This document shows, piece after piece, positions 30,760 through 41,502 of a stretch of 64,000 nt of DNA (position 1 is its first letter; every line of letters starts with the position of its first letter). The notes under the pieces were generated by a model, which worked only from the letters and a program-made list of their open reading frames with translations, was not told the origin of the DNA and searched no databases. This stretch comes from an uncultured Synechococcaceae cyanobacterium (GTDB taxonomy: Bacteria; Cyanobacteriota; Cyanobacteriia; PCC-6307; Cyanobiaceae), in NCBI GenBank assembly GCA_902578445.1, contig CACHDC010000001.1, positions 1 through 64,000 on the forward strand, in the 5' to 3' direction. Position numbers and translations under genes: made by a program.

Positions 30760-32501
30760 ATTACTTGAAAAGGATCAAGACTAATATTTTTGAAATTGTA
30801 TTTAGTGGATGTTAAAAGATCTTGGGTATTGAAATCATTATCAATTTTTTTTGGCAGATCATTATCACTCAATTGATAATTAATTTTATTATCGGTCATA
30901 TTATGGATTGCAAAAACAGATTCAGCACCTTTACTTCTTTTGATTACAACAATATCACTTCTACCTTTAGACAAACATTTCATTTCTGAACAAGGATGAA
31001 ATTGCTTTAATTCTGATCTGACATCCATAGCATTACGAAGATATTTTAAGTTTTTATTAGCATAAGATTCAGGATTATTTAAAACAGCTAAAAGATTTTC
31101 TGATTTAAACTTTTCTCTATTGAGGTCTCTTCTTTGACCTGTTATAGAAAAACTTTTGATATCATTTTCTGAAGCTAGTAATGCTGGTAAATAAAATGCA
31201 GGGACCCCTTTCAGAGCCATTACAAATAATTGACTCAAAATAAATCTCTCATATTGATATCTTTTAGCATCTCTACTGGAGTCTTCCATTGCACTCCACC
31301 AACTAATATTCAATTCATAAGGTTTATCATCACCATTTGATAAACGTCTATGACTTACTAATCCGCCTCTTTTCTCGCAATTAATTAATAAATCTTTAAT
31401 TCTCTGCTCATTCATTAAACCCTCGAGAGCTCTAAGCCCAACCCCATCGTGCGATGCAGTGAAATTAAATAAAGTAGTATCTTCTGGTAATATGGGCCAA
31501 TCAAAAATCCATGAGTTTAGAATATCAGCCCTAGAAGTAATTATTGCCTCTAGGAGAAGAGGAGGCAATGGAAAATTGTATGCCATATGGGCTTCATCAT
31601 CAGGAATAAGATAGGATAGATTTTCCTTCTGAGGAACGTTAGTTTCAGTAATTAAAACTCCCTCATCAAGAAGATTATTTAAAAGAACTCTTAAGAGTTT
31701 CACAATTGAATGTGCTTTTGATAAATGAAGGCACGTTGTTCCTGATTCCTTCCAAATAAAACCTACAGCATCAAGCCTCAACCATTTAATTCCATTAGAT
31801 AAATAAGTAATAATTAAATTTAAGAACTCAAGAGTCATTTTTGGATTATGCCAGTTCAAATCAATTTGATCAGGACCAAAAGTTGTCCAAACTTGTTTAG
31901 TACCATCTTCAGTATTTATTTGAGAAAACAAAGAGGAACTCCTTGGCCTAACAACATTTGACCAGTCAAGATTTTGTTTAGGTGAAAAAACATTTGATAT
32001 TCCCGGTTCCTGGGATTTAATAAATTGTTGAACCCATGGGTGAGACGATGAGACATGGTTAAGTACTAAATCAGCCATCAAATAATGATCTTTAGAAATA
32101 CTTTTGAGATCTTCCCAACTACCAAACTTCTCTTCTAAAGAATCATAACTTGAGACTGCAAAACCTCCATCACTTGTAGATTTCAAAAAAGGAAGAATAT
32201 GTACAACTTTAGAAAGGCTGCCAAAATGTTTACTTAACAATTCACTAAGAGTTATTAATGTTGCCTCCCCATTTTTATAAATACTATCTGCATAAGTTAT
32301 CAAAACTGAATAAGATTCGTTCCACCTTTCCTTATCTCTTATTTCTTCATAAGAAGATTTCTCTGAGAAATCATCTAAAATCTGTAATAATTGGTTTGAA
32401 ATAAAATTAATTTCTTCTGTAGTATTATTTGAATAAATTGTTTTTAACAATTTATCAATATTTAATCTATCTAATTTTTTCTCTGAATCAATTTGCTTCA
32501 C
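30735..32501 (-). CDS. GH13 sucrose-phosphorylase-like enzyme (candidate glucosylglycerate phosphorylase)
   Basis: DLVLNHVSSSHPW, WLRLDAVGFIWKE, ITETNVP, FTASHDGVGLR. Confidence 0.85.
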   Translation of the reverse strand: MKQIDSEKKLDRLNIDKLLKTIYSNNTTEEINFISNQLLQILDDFSEKSSYEEIRDKERWNESYSVLITYADSIYKNGEATLITLSELLSKHFGSLSKVVHILPFLKSTSDGGFAVSSYDSLEEKFGSWEDLKSISKDHYLMADLVLNHVSSSHPWVQQFIKSQEPGISNVFSPKQNLDWSNVVRPRSSSLFSQINTEDGTKQVWTTFGPDQIDLNWHNPKMTLEFLNLIITYLSNGIKWLRLDAVGFIWKESGTTCLHLSKAHSIVKLLRVLLNNLLDEGVLITETNVPQKENLSYLIPDDEAHMAYNFPLPPLLLEAIITSRADILNSWIFDWPILPEDTTLFNFTASHDGVGLRALEGLMNEQRIKDLLINCEKRGGLVSHRRLSNGDDKPYELNISWWSAMEDSSRDAKRYQYERFILSQLFVMALKGVPAFYLPALLASENDIKSFSITGQRRDLNREKFKSENLLAVLNNPESYANKNLKYLRNAMDVRSELKQFHPCSEMKCLSKGRSDIVVIKRSKGAESVFAIHNMTDNKINYQLSDNDLPKKIDNDFNTQDLLTSTKYNFKNISLDPFQVIWLGALEK

Positions 32502-32551
32502 TTTGAAAAAATCAACGAAGTATTAATACTATTCTGCACATCAATTAGAAA

Positions 32552-33778
32552 ATGGACTTTCAACAAGGGTTAATCACAACAATACATGAATATGGAGTCA
32601 CAAGAAATTTACTTAAAGAATTAAACAAAAGTCTTAAAAAAAGATCAACTAGCATTTTAATACCTTGCTTATACGAGGAGTTTGAGCGCCCAGCATTAAA
32701 AGATATAAGAGAAGTTTTAAAAAACCTTACAGGCTTAAATGAATTAGTTATTGCTCTTTCTGCAAAAACTGTTGAGCAAGTCAAAGCAGCAAAAGAATTT
32801 TTTGACTCCATGCCGTTCTCAGTTCACGTACAATGGACTAATTCTCCCTCTGTAATTGAGCTGTTAAAAAGCCAAGAAAAAAATGGATTAGAACTTTTAG
32901 GTACTCCAGGCAAAGGATGGGCTGTCTGGCAAGGCATAGGAGTTGCAACAAGAAAGTCAGAGGTTGTTGCTCTTTTTGATGCTGATATAAGAACTTTTAG
33001 TCCTTTGTATCCTTCAAGAATGATACTTCCACTTCTGGATGAATCATATGGGATATCATATGTAAAGGCTTTTTACAGCAGGTTGTCTTTAGAAACAAAT
33101 CAACTGCAAGGTAGAGCAACAAGATTATTTGTAGGGCCTTTGTTAGCAAGTCTTGAGCAGTTAGTTGGGAAGGGTCCCTTTTTACAGTATCTACAATCGT
33201 TTAGATATCCATTAGCAGGTGAGTTTGCTTTTACTAAAGACCTTGCTATGAATTTAAGAATACCTTGTGACTGGGGTTTAGAGATAGGTTTATTATCAGA
33301 GGTTTATAGAAACGTAAGGACATCAAAAATAGCCCAAGTTGACCTAGGTTTATTTGATCATAAACATAAGAATATTGGTAATTCTTCTAAAGAAGGATTG
33401 CAAAAAATGTGTAAAGAAATACTTTCAAGTGTTTTAAGAGGTCTCATGGAACATCAAGCAGAAACCTTAACTAGCACTCAACTAGCAACTTTAGAAGTTC
33501 TCTATAAAAGAGTTGGAGAAGATCGGGTAAAGCAATTTGGATTAGATTCAGCAGTTAATCAACTTCCATACGATAGGCATGAAGAAGAGCTATCAGTACA
33601 AAAATTTGCGAAACTATTAAGACCTGCCACAGAAGATTACCTTGCTTGCCCTACGACACAGCAGTTACCAAGTTGGTCAAGAGTGCTATCTTGCGAGAAC
33701 AAACTTCAGGAAGATTTAGCCATTGCAGGGTCAAAAGACATAAAGACGAGTGAAAAAGAATTAATTAAAAACTTCTAA
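32552..33778 (+). CDS. gpgS: glucosyl-3-phosphoglycerate synthase
   Basis: [40 protein letters not shown]; genomic context. Confidence 0.88.
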   Translation: MDFQQGLITTIHEYGVTRNLLKELNKSLKKRSTSILIPCLYEEFERPALKDIREVLKNLTGLNELVIALSAKTVEQVKAAKEFFDSMPFSVHVQWTNSPSVIELLKSQEKNGLELLGTPGKGWAVWQGIGVATRKSEVVALFDADIRTFSPLYPSRMILPLLDESYGISYVKAFYSRLSLETNQLQGRATRLFVGPLLASLEQLVGKGPFLQYLQSFRYPLAGEFAFTKDLAMNLRIPCDWGLEIGLLSEVYRNVRTSKIAQVDLGLFDHKHKNIGNSSKEGLQKMCKEILSSVLRGLMEHQAETLTSTQLATLEVLYKRVGEDRVKQFGLDSAVNQLPYDRHEEELSVQKFAKLLRPATEDYLACPTTQQLPSWSRVLSCENKLQEDLAIAGSKDIKTSEKELIKNF

Positions 33779-35484
33779 AGCAAAAAATATCTTTGAGCCA
33801 TTGGGACTTCTTCAAGTGGCTCACAAGTAAGAAGTTCCCCATCAGAAAAAACTTCATAAGTTTGGGGATTAACTGAAATATTTGGAAGTTTACTATTAAG
33901 TTTTAAGCTTGATTTGCTGATATTTCTTGTATTTTCTACGGCAATACATTTCTTTTGTAAACCTAATTTATTAGGAATATTTTGATCAATTGAATTTTTA
34001 CTTAAAAAGGTAAAAGAACTCTTAATCAGAGATTGACCGAAACTTGCAAACATAGGGCGTCCATGTACAGGACCAGGAGTAGGTATTGAAGCATTTGCAT
34101 CACCCATTTGGGACCAAACGATAGATCCTCCTTTAACAACTAATTCAGGCTTTACCGCAAAAAAGGAAGGTTTCCACAATACCAAATCCGCAATTTTACC
34201 CTTTTCTATAGACCCAACATGTTTATCAATACCGTGAGCTATTGCAGGATTAATTGTGACTTTAGAAATATATCTCTTTACTCTGTAATTATCGTTTCTA
34301 TCAGAATCCTGAGAAAGCGGCCCCCTTTGGACTTTCATCTTATGGGCTGTTTGAAAAGTTCTTGTAATTACTTCACCAACTCTTCCCATAGCTTGAGAAT
34401 CACTAGCAATAATTGAAAAGGCACCTATATCATGCAAGATATCCTCAGCTGCAATAGTCTCTCTTCTGATCCTTGATTCGGCAAATGCAATATCTTCTGG
34501 GATTTTAGAATCTAAATGATGACAAACCATTAACATGTCAAGATGTTCTTCTAATGTGTTCCTGGTATAGGGTCTTGTTGGATTAGTGCTACTTGGAAGA
34601 ACATTTTTTTCTCCACAAATTTTTATGATGTCTGGCGCATGACCTCCACCTGCTCCTTCAGTATGAAAAGTATGAATAGTTCTTCCTGCAATAGCGTTTA
34701 TAGTATCTTCAACAAAGCCTGCCTCATTCAAAGTATCAGTATGAATACATACTTGTACGTCAAACTTATCTGCAACATTAAGACAGGAATTTATTGTAGA
34801 GGGAGTCGTTCCCCAATCTTCATGCAGCTTCAATCCACATGCACCTGCTTCAACCTGATCAATAAGATTGCTCTCGTTTGTTGAGTTTCCTTTTCCAAAA
34901 AAACCTAAATTCATGGGAAATGCATCTGAAGATTGAAGCATTCTTGCAATATGATAAGAACCAGGAGTACAAGTAGTAGCATTTGTGCCAGTTGCAGGTC
35001 CAGTTCCTCCTCCTAACATGGTTGTAATTCCGGAGGCTAATGCTGTCTCAATTTGTTGGGGACAGATAAAGTGAATGTGGGTATCTATTGAACCTGCAGT
35101 GAGAATATGGCCTTCTCCAGCTATTACTTCTGTTGATGCACCAATAACAATATCGACATTATCCTGGATATCAGGATTACCAGCCTTACCAATTTCAAAA
35201 ATCATTCCATCTTTTATACCCACATCAGCCTTAATTATTCCCCACCAATCTATGATCAAAGCATTAGTTATTACAGTATCTACAGCTCCATCAGATCTTC
35301 TTACTTGAGACTGTCCCATCCCATCTCTAATAACTTTACCTCCACCGAATTTAACCTCATCTCCGTATGAAGTTAAATCCTTTTCTACTTCTATAAAAAG
35401 TTCAGTATCAGCAAGTCTTACTCTATCTCCTGTAGTGGGTCCGTAAGTTTGCGCATAAGTATTTCTGTCGATTTTATAGGACAT
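33775..35484 (-). CDS. ureC: urease subunit alpha
   Basis: [36 protein letters not shown]. Confidence 0.98.
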   Translation of the reverse strand: MSYKIDRNTYAQTYGPTTGDRVRLADTELFIEVEKDLTSYGDEVKFGGGKVIRDGMGQSQVRRSDGAVDTVITNALIIDWWGIIKADVGIKDGMIFEIGKAGNPDIQDNVDIVIGASTEVIAGEGHILTAGSIDTHIHFICPQQIETALASGITTMLGGGTGPATGTNATTCTPGSYHIARMLQSSDAFPMNLGFFGKGNSTNESNLIDQVEAGACGLKLHEDWGTTPSTINSCLNVADKFDVQVCIHTDTLNEAGFVEDTINAIAGRTIHTFHTEGAGGGHAPDIIKICGEKNVLPSSTNPTRPYTRNTLEEHLDMLMVCHHLDSKIPEDIAFAESRIRRETIAAEDILHDIGAFSIIASDSQAMGRVGEVITRTFQTAHKMKVQRGPLSQDSDRNDNYRVKRYISKVTINPAIAHGIDKHVGSIEKGKIADLVLWKPSFFAVKPELVVKGGSIVWSQMGDANASIPTPGPVHGRPMFASFGQSLIKSSFTFLSKNSIDQNIPNKLGLQKKCIAVENTRNISKSSLKLNSKLPNISVNPQTYEVFSDGELLTCEPLEEVPMAQRYFLL

Positions 35485-35488
35485 AATT

Positions 35489-35809
35489 TTAAGTATCTAA
35501 AGAACCGTTAACCAATGAATTGAACCCATGTACAATTCTTAACCCTGAATAAGGAACTAATTTGACATCAGTTGTATCTCCAGGTTCAAATCTAATTGCT
35601 GTTCCTGCAGGAATGTCAAGACGCATACCAAGTGTTAATTCTCGATCAAAAATTAAAGCCTTGTTAGCTTCAAAAAAATGATAATGAGATCCAATTTGTA
35701 CAGGTCTATCTCCTGAATTAGAAACTTTTACTGTTTTAACTTCCTTACCAAGATTTAATTCGATTTCACCTTGTTCAGGAATTATTTCGCCAGGAATTAA
35801 ATTACTCAT
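35489..35809 (-). CDS. ureB: urease subunit beta
   Basis: [17 protein letters not shown]. Confidence 0.98.
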   Translation of the reverse strand: MSNLIPGEIIPEQGEIELNLGKEVKTVKVSNSGDRPVQIGSHYHFFEANKALIFDRELTLGMRLDIPAGTAIRFEPGDTTDVKLVPYSGLRIVHGFNSLVNGSLDT

Positions 35810-35811
35810 AA

Positions 35812-36114
35812 CTAGTTAATGGGATTGTGGATAGTAACTAATTTTGTCCCATCAGGAAAAACTGCTTCTATTTGGACTTCATCAACCATTTCAGGAATGC
35901 CCTCCATAACTTGTGATTTTGAAAGCCAGGTAGTGCCTTCTGACATTAATTGACTTACACTTTTTCCATCTCGAGCTCCTTCAAGAACTTGAAAACTCAA
36001 AAAAGCAATTGTTTCAGGATAATTAAGCTTAAGACCTCGACTAAGCCTTCTTTCAGCTAAGAGCGCAGCAGAAAAAATCAATAATTTATCCTTTTCTTGA
36101 GGTGAAAGATGCAT
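35812..36114 (-). CDS. ureA: urease subunit gamma
   Basis: [23 protein letters not shown]. Confidence 0.98.
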   Translation of the reverse strand: MHLSPQEKDKLLIFSAALLAERRLSRGLKLNYPETIAFLSFQVLEGARDGKSVSQLMSEGTTWLSKSQVMEGIPEMVDEVQIEAVFPDGTKLVTIHNPIN

Positions 36115-36164
36115 AATAAAAAATTAGTCTATAAATTCTTAAAAAAGGTTCTTTCTGAACATAA

Positions 36165-37067
36165 TTAATAATTCATAGAATCTTGTAAAGGCCATACACC
36201 TTGATATTTTGGCTCACAAAATCCACTAACAGATCTAATTTGTTTCCAAATACAAAAAAAACATTTCCTAGCTTCCTGAGAAGAACTCCCCAGGAATCTT
36301 ACAGAGATTCCATTTTCGAGGATTCCAATAGATAAATTTTGATCAGTTTTATTGAAAGTCTTTTTTATATTTCCCACAAGATTATTTATTTTTGACGTAG
36401 AAAAATCTTTTTCGCAAATCCAAATTAAAGATCCAAAAACAGGCATGTAATCCATACCTGACTTGGCCGCATAACTTGCCTTAGATAATTCAATTTGATC
36501 AACATATTCCCAATCATCATATAAATCATTATTTCTCATAATTTCTAATTTAGACCTAAAAACTCCACTTTCAATAGATTCTCCAGAAGAAGATCTTCCA
36601 AGTCTTATTAAATCAGTAAATAAAAAACTTGAAGTATCTGAAATAGATACTTTAAACTTTTGCTCAAATAAACCATTTGCAAAGATAATTGTTTCTTGAG
36701 GGAGATATTCCAAATGAGAATTATCAAGAATATTTATGAGATTTTTTTGCTTTGAAAAAGTTCCTTTTGGATTGATTTTAGATATCCCAACTGATCCATA
36801 TACTTTCTGAGCTGAAGAAGTAGTCAACAATACCTTAGAGTTTTTCTCAAGATTAACCTCAAACTTAAGTAAATCGCCGCCAACCAATCCGCCCGCAGTA
36901 TGAAGAACAGGTAAAATGCACCTACCCTCCTGATCATGAGTAGACTTTAATAACTTGTAAGGAGAAGTTGATTTAGATTTAAAGATTGTTTTATTAACAT
37001 TTCCTAAACTTGATTTATTATTGAAAAAATTTAAGAAACAATTACCTTCCCAAGAAGTTTTAATCAT
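36165..37067 (-). CDS. ureD: urease accessory protein UreD
   Basis: [29 protein letters not shown]. Confidence 0.95.
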   Translation of the reverse strand: MIKTSWEGNCFLNFFNNKSSLGNVNKTIFKSKSTSPYKLLKSTHDQEGRCILPVLHTAGGLVGGDLLKFEVNLEKNSKVLLTTSSAQKVYGSVGISKINPKGTFSKQKNLINILDNSHLEYLPQETIIFANGLFEQKFKVSISDTSSFLFTDLIRLGRSSSGESIESGVFRSKLEIMRNNDLYDDWEYVDQIELSKASYAAKSGMDYMPVFGSLIWICEKDFSTSKINNLVGNIKKTFNKTDQNLSIGILENGISVRFLGSSSQEARKCFFCIWKQIRSVSGFCEPKYQGVWPLQDSMNY

Positions 37068-37109
37068 AAATTGTTTTCTTTAATTACTAAATTAAAGTAA
37101 CCAAAAATT

Positions 37110-37565
37110 TTGATTATGAGAATGAATAAACAAATTGTTGTAACTGATTGGATTAAGGAAAAACCGAAATTAGGTTCATTTTTAAAACTTACCCTAAGTT
37201 CAGATGAAAGAAGAATCTTACGAGGAAAAAGAATAACTGATTGTGATCAAGAAATAATTTTACAACTACCTAGAGAGGGCAAATTAAATGATGGAGATAT
37301 TCTTACAACTAATGAGTCCAATTTTTATGTAGAGATAATTGCCAAAACAGAAAATTTAATTGAAATAAGTTCAAATTCAAAAATTGAACTCATTAAAACT
37401 GCTTATCATCTTGGAAATAGGCACGTAGAAGTAGAAATCGAAGAAGGAATTCTTCTAACAAAAAGTGATTATGTTATTAAAAATATGCTTCTTAATTTTA
37501 AAGTTAATATAAAAAATACGAATAAAAAGTTTTTTCCGGAAAGAGGTGCCCATAGTCATGATTAA
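37110..37565 (+). CDS. ureE: urease accessory protein UreE
   Basis: TAYHLGNRHVEVEIEEG; position. Confidence 0.93.
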   Translation: MIMRMNKQIVVTDWIKEKPKLGSFLKLTLSSDERRILRGKRITDCDQEIILQLPREGKLNDGDILTTNESNFYVEIIAKTENLIEISSNSKIELIKTAYHLGNRHVEVEIEEGILLTKSDYVIKNMLLNFKVNIKNTNKKFFPERGAHSHD

Positions 37566-38244
37566 AAGTCACCTATTAAAATATTTATTAATAAGTCCTA
37601 ACTTACCAGTTGGAGGATTTTGTTATTCTGAGGGTCTGGAGAGTTTTCTTCATAAGAATAATTTAACAGATTCAAACTCGGTAAAAAAATTAATCATAAG
37701 TGAACTAGAAATCGGTCAGATAAGACTAGATGCAAGACTTTTACTAGATTTTTTTAATATTTTTAATGAGATAAACGATCGCAAAAATTTAAAAGGTAAT
37801 TTGCAAAACCTAGTGAGTTTGGATAAATGGATCCTCTCATCTAAGGACTCTTTCGAAATGAGAGAACAACAAATTCAAATGGCAAAATCTCTCTTTGATT
37901 TAACTAAAGAATTTGGATTTGAATATCCTTATGAAAATAATAAAAAAAGCTCCTGGCCATTAGCCTGGAGTTGGGCTTGTTATTGTTTTGAAATTACCAA
38001 GTTAGAAATGGTTGAGAATTTTTTTTATGCGTGGAGTGCAAACCAACTTAGTGCTGCGTTAAGAATTATTCCTATTGGGTCAACAAAAGCACAATTAATT
38101 CAGAGAGACTTATTAGCCATAATTTCTAAAGTTTCTAAAGAAATTATGGACAAAGAAATTGATGACATCTATTTTGGCAATGTAGGTTTAGCTATGGCTC
38201 AACAAAATCATAATGACCTTTATACAAAACTTTTTAGAAATTAA
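37558..38244 (+). CDS. ureF: urease accessory protein UreF
   Basis: ISPNLPVGGFCYSEGLE; start ATG overlaps ureE stop. Confidence 0.94.
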   Translation: MIKSHLLKYLLISPNLPVGGFCYSEGLESFLHKNNLTDSNSVKKLIISELEIGQIRLDARLLLDFFNIFNEINDRKNLKGNLQNLVSLDKWILSSKDSFEMREQQIQMAKSLFDLTKEFGFEYPYENNKKSSWPLAWSWACYCFEITKLEMVENFFYAWSANQLSAALRIIPIGSTKAQLIQRDLLAIISKVSKEIMDKEIDDIYFGNVGLAMAQQNHNDLYTKLFRN

Positions 38245-38247
38245 TTT

Positions 38248-38859
38248 ATGAGCAGCAAATTGAGAGTAGGGATTGCTGGGCCTGTTGGTTCAGGAAAAAC
38301 TGCATTGGTAGAGACTCTATGCTTAAGCCTGAAAAAAAATTATGAGATAGCAATTGTCACAAATGATATCTACACGAAAGAAGATGCTAACTTTCTAATA
38401 AATAAAAAGGTTTTAGAGGAAGGAAGGATTATTGGCGTAGAAACAGGAGGTTGTCCTCATACCGCGATAAGAGAGGATTGTTCATTAAATAAAAATGCAG
38501 TTTTAGATTTAGAAAATAAATATAATCCTTTAGATTTTGTTTTTGTAGAAAGTGGAGGTGATAATTTAGCATCTAGTTTTAGTCCAGAACTTGTAGATTT
38601 ATCAATTTTTGTAATTGATGTATCTGCCGGAGACAAAATTCCTAGGAAAGGCGGACCAGGAATTACAAGGTCGGACTTATTATTAATAAACAAAATTGAC
38701 TTAGCAGATAAAGTTGGTGCAGATTTAAATATTATGAAAAGTGATACTGAATTTATGCGAAAAGGGAAACCTTGGTTTTTTACCAACCTAAGTAATGGCA
38801 TAGGAGTTGAAGAAATAACACGGTTTTTAGAATCACATATACCCAACAATCGGAACTAG
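38248..38859 (+). CDS. ureG: urease accessory GTPase UreG
   Basis: [29 protein letters not shown]. Confidence 0.97.
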   Translation: MSSKLRVGIAGPVGSGKTALVETLCLSLKKNYEIAIVTNDIYTKEDANFLINKKVLEEGRIIGVETGGCPHTAIREDCSLNKNAVLDLENKYNPLDFVFVESGGDNLASSFSPELVDLSIFVIDVSAGDKIPRKGGPGITRSDLLLINKIDLADKVGADLNIMKSDTEFMRKGKPWFFTNLSNGIGVEEITRFLESHIPNNRN

Positions 38860-38897
38860 AAAAATGTTCATTGATAATATATTGGATTCAACAAAAA

Positions 38898-38939
38898 GTT
38901 ACTACTGATACAAAACGAATCCTCACTCGTTAATAACTT
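38898..38939 (+). promoter_or_regulatory. NtcA-type activated promoter for urtA
   Basis: GTT-N8-TAC at 38898-38911, then 22 nt, then TAACTT (TAN3T -10) at 38934-38939. Confidence 0.6.
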
Positions 38940-38987
38940 TTACTTTATCCCCTTAATGAGGGTCAATTACCTAATTTATCCTAATTC

Positions 38988-40265
38988 ATGAGAATTTCAA
39001 GGCGTATTTTGGCAGGTTTAGCTACTGCCTCACTTGCGGTCACCGCAACTTCGTGTGGTGGAGGCGGAACCTCCGGAAGTTTCGATGACACAGTAACCGT
39101 TGGTATTTTGCATTCGTTATCCGGAACAATGGCTATCTCTGAATCAACTCTTGTTGATACAGAAAAAATGGCTATTGAAGAGATAAATGCTGCTGGTGGT
39201 GTCACGGTTGGCGGCAAGAGCTACAAAATAGAATACATAGTTGAAGATGGTGCATCTGACTGGCCTACTTTTGCTGAAAAATCAAAGAAACTTATAGACC
39301 AAGACGGAGTTCCTGTCGTATTTGGAGGATGGACATCTGCAAGTAGAAAGGCAATGTTACCTGTCTACGAATCAAAAGATGCGTTCCTTTACTACCCAAT
39401 TCAATATGAAGCTCAAGAATGTTCTAACAACATTTTCTATACAGGAGCCACACCAAACCAACAATCAGAGCCCGCTACAGATTTCATGTATAAGCGTTCT
39501 CCCGCAGCTGGTGGAGATTTCTTCCTTGTAGGCTCTGATTATGTTTTCCCAAGAACTTCAAACACAATCACAAAAGCTCAGGTAAAACAGTTAGGCGGTA
39601 AAGTTGTTGGAGAAGATTACCTTCCATTAGGAAATACTGAAGTTGCTCCAATTATCTCAAAAATCAAAAAGGCTCTTCCTGAAGGTGGAATAATCATTAA
39701 TACACTTAATGGTGACCAAAACGTTGCATTCTTCAAACAGATTCAAGACGCAGGTATCACACCTTCGAGTGGCTACTACGTAATGAACTATTCAATTGCT
39801 GAAGAAGAGATTAGTACAATTGGTCCTGAGTTCCTTGAAGGTCACTATGGCGCTTGGAACTACATGATGTCAATTGATACTCCTGCATCTAAGAAATTTG
39901 CTAAAAGTTTCAAGAAAAGATGGGGAGCAGATCGCGTTGTAGCTGATCCTCAAGAATCTGCTTATAACATGGTTTACTTATGGAAACAAGCAGTTGAAGA
40001 AGCAGGAACATTCGACGACAATGAAGTAAGGAAAGCTCTAATTGGACAAAAGTTTGATGCCCCACAAGGCCCAGTTGAAGTTATGCCTAACCATCACTTA
40101 TCTCAAACAGTAAGAATTGGAGAGATTAATGCAGAGGGTGGCTTTACAATTCTTGAAGAGACAGGAGTTGTTCTTCCTCAAGCATGGAACCAAAAGCATC
40201 CAAGCTCAAAAGGATTTGCATGCGATTGGACAGATCCTTCAAAAGGAGAAAAGTATAAGCTTTAA
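38988..40265 (+). CDS. urtA: urea ABC transporter substrate-binding lipoprotein
   Basis: lipobox region TATSCGGGG, TVGILHSLSGTMAISES. Confidence 0.96.
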   Translation: MRISRRILAGLATASLAVTATSCGGGGTSGSFDDTVTVGILHSLSGTMAISESTLVDTEKMAIEEINAAGGVTVGGKSYKIEYIVEDGASDWPTFAEKSKKLIDQDGVPVVFGGWTSASRKAMLPVYESKDAFLYYPIQYEAQECSNNIFYTGATPNQQSEPATDFMYKRSPAAGGDFFLVGSDYVFPRTSNTITKAQVKQLGGKVVGEDYLPLGNTEVAPIISKIKKALPEGGIIINTLNGDQNVAFFKQIQDAGITPSSGYYVMNYSIAEEEISTIGPEFLEGHYGAWNYMMSIDTPASKKFAKSFKKRWGADRVVADPQESAYNMVYLWKQAVEEAGTFDDNEVRKALIGQKFDAPQGPVEVMPNHHLSQTVRIGEINAEGGFTILEETGVVLPQAWNQKHPSSKGFACDWTDPSKGEKYKL

Positions 40266-40291
40266 TTTAATTAAAACCTATGCTTCAAAAT

Positions 40292-40315
40292 AAAAGGAGG
40301 TTAACACCTCCTTTT
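40292..40315 (+). terminator. hairpin with T-rich tail between urtA and urtB (terminator/attenuator)
   Basis: AAAAGGAGGT-TAAC-ACCTCCTTTT followed by ATTTTATAT. Confidence 0.75.
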
Positions 40316-40347
40316 ATTTTATATAAACAAAAATTTTCTTTTTCAAA

Positions 40348-41502
40348 TTGGAGTTACTTCTCGACAGTCTTTTTAATGGTGTTGCGATCGGATCTGTACT
40401 ACTTGTTGCTGCATTAGGTCTTGCGATTGTTTTTGGTCTTATGGGTGTTATTAATCTTGCCCATGGAGAACTTATGATGCTTGGGGCTTACACAACGTAC
40501 GTTACACAATTAATTTTCAAATTACCTATATTAAAACCCTTTTACAATTCGTACATAATAGTTTCAATTTTCCTTGCTTTTATTGTTAGTGGAGTAGTAG
40601 GCATTCTCCTGGAAAAAACTATAATAAGAAAGCTTTATGGAAGTCCTCTAGAAACTCTGCTCGCCACTTGGGGGGTTAGCTTAATTCTTCAACAATTTGT
40701 CAGAAGTGTACCATTGGCTTATGGGACCGGTCTAGTTATAAGTCTTATAATTGGTTTATTTTTACCAACAACATTTCCTCCAAAAATAAAAGAATCAATA
40801 AATTTCAAATATTTTAAATTTAGTTCTTGGATATTGGCTGCTTTAACTGGGGTTCTCACCGGTAGCGTTATTTCATCTACTGTAAGCAAACTAAGTAGAG
40901 CGAGTGCTCGTAATGTTGATGTAACAGCTCCCTCATGGATGAGAGGTCAAGTAGAAATTTTAGGGACTGCATTTCCTAAAACAAGATTAATGATAATTGT
41001 AATTACACTTATCTCTGTAGTAGCAATAACATTATTTCTAAACCAAAGTGCTTGGGGGATGCGTATTAGAGCAGTTACTCAGAACCGACAAATGAGTGAC
41101 TGCCTTGGTATTTCTACTGAAAAAGTGGATATAATTACCTTCGGAATAGGATCTGGCTTAGCAGGTGTTGCTGGAGTAGCAGTATCACTATTAGGTTCTG
41201 TAGGACCAAATGTTGGCGGAAATTATATAGTTGGTTGTTTTATGGTTGTAGTGCTGGGAGGAGTAGGAAATTTATTAGGTACAGTACTTGCTTCCTTTGG
41301 AATAGGAATAATGACTGATTTAATTGGAGCTGGAAGGCTCTTATCAATATGGCCAGATATGCCTTTAACACTATCAAACACAATCAACTTTTTTGCGACA
41401 ACAAGTATGGCAAGAGTAATGATATTTGCATTAATAGTTATATTCTTACAATTTAAACCTACAGGTTTATTTCCTCAAAAAGGCAGGATGGTGGAAAACT
41501 AA
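40348..41502 (+). CDS. urtB: urea ABC transporter permease UrtB (TTG start)
   Basis: branched-chain-type permease; position after urtA. Confidence 0.94.
   Translation: MELLLDSLFNGVAIGSVLLVAALGLAIVFGLMGVINLAHGELMMLGAYTTYVTQLIFKLPILKPFYNSYIIVSIFLAFIVSGVVGILLEKTIIRKLYGSPLETLLATWGVSLILQQFVRSVPLAYGTGLVISLIIGLFLPTTFPPKIKESINFKYFKFSSWILAALTGVLTGSVISSTVSKLSRASARNVDVTAPSWMRGQVEILGTAFPKTRLMIIVITLISVVAITLFLNQSAWGMRIRAVTQNRQMSDCLGISTEKVDIITFGIGSGLAGVAGVAVSLLGSVGPNVGGNYIVGCFMVVVLGGVGNLLGTVLASFGIGIMTDLIGAGRLLSIWPDMPLTLSNTINFFATTSMARVMIFALIVIFLQFKPTGLFPQKGRMVEN

Noticed and set aside
38457-38849. 130-aa - strand ORF
   Set aside because: Antisense to ureG.
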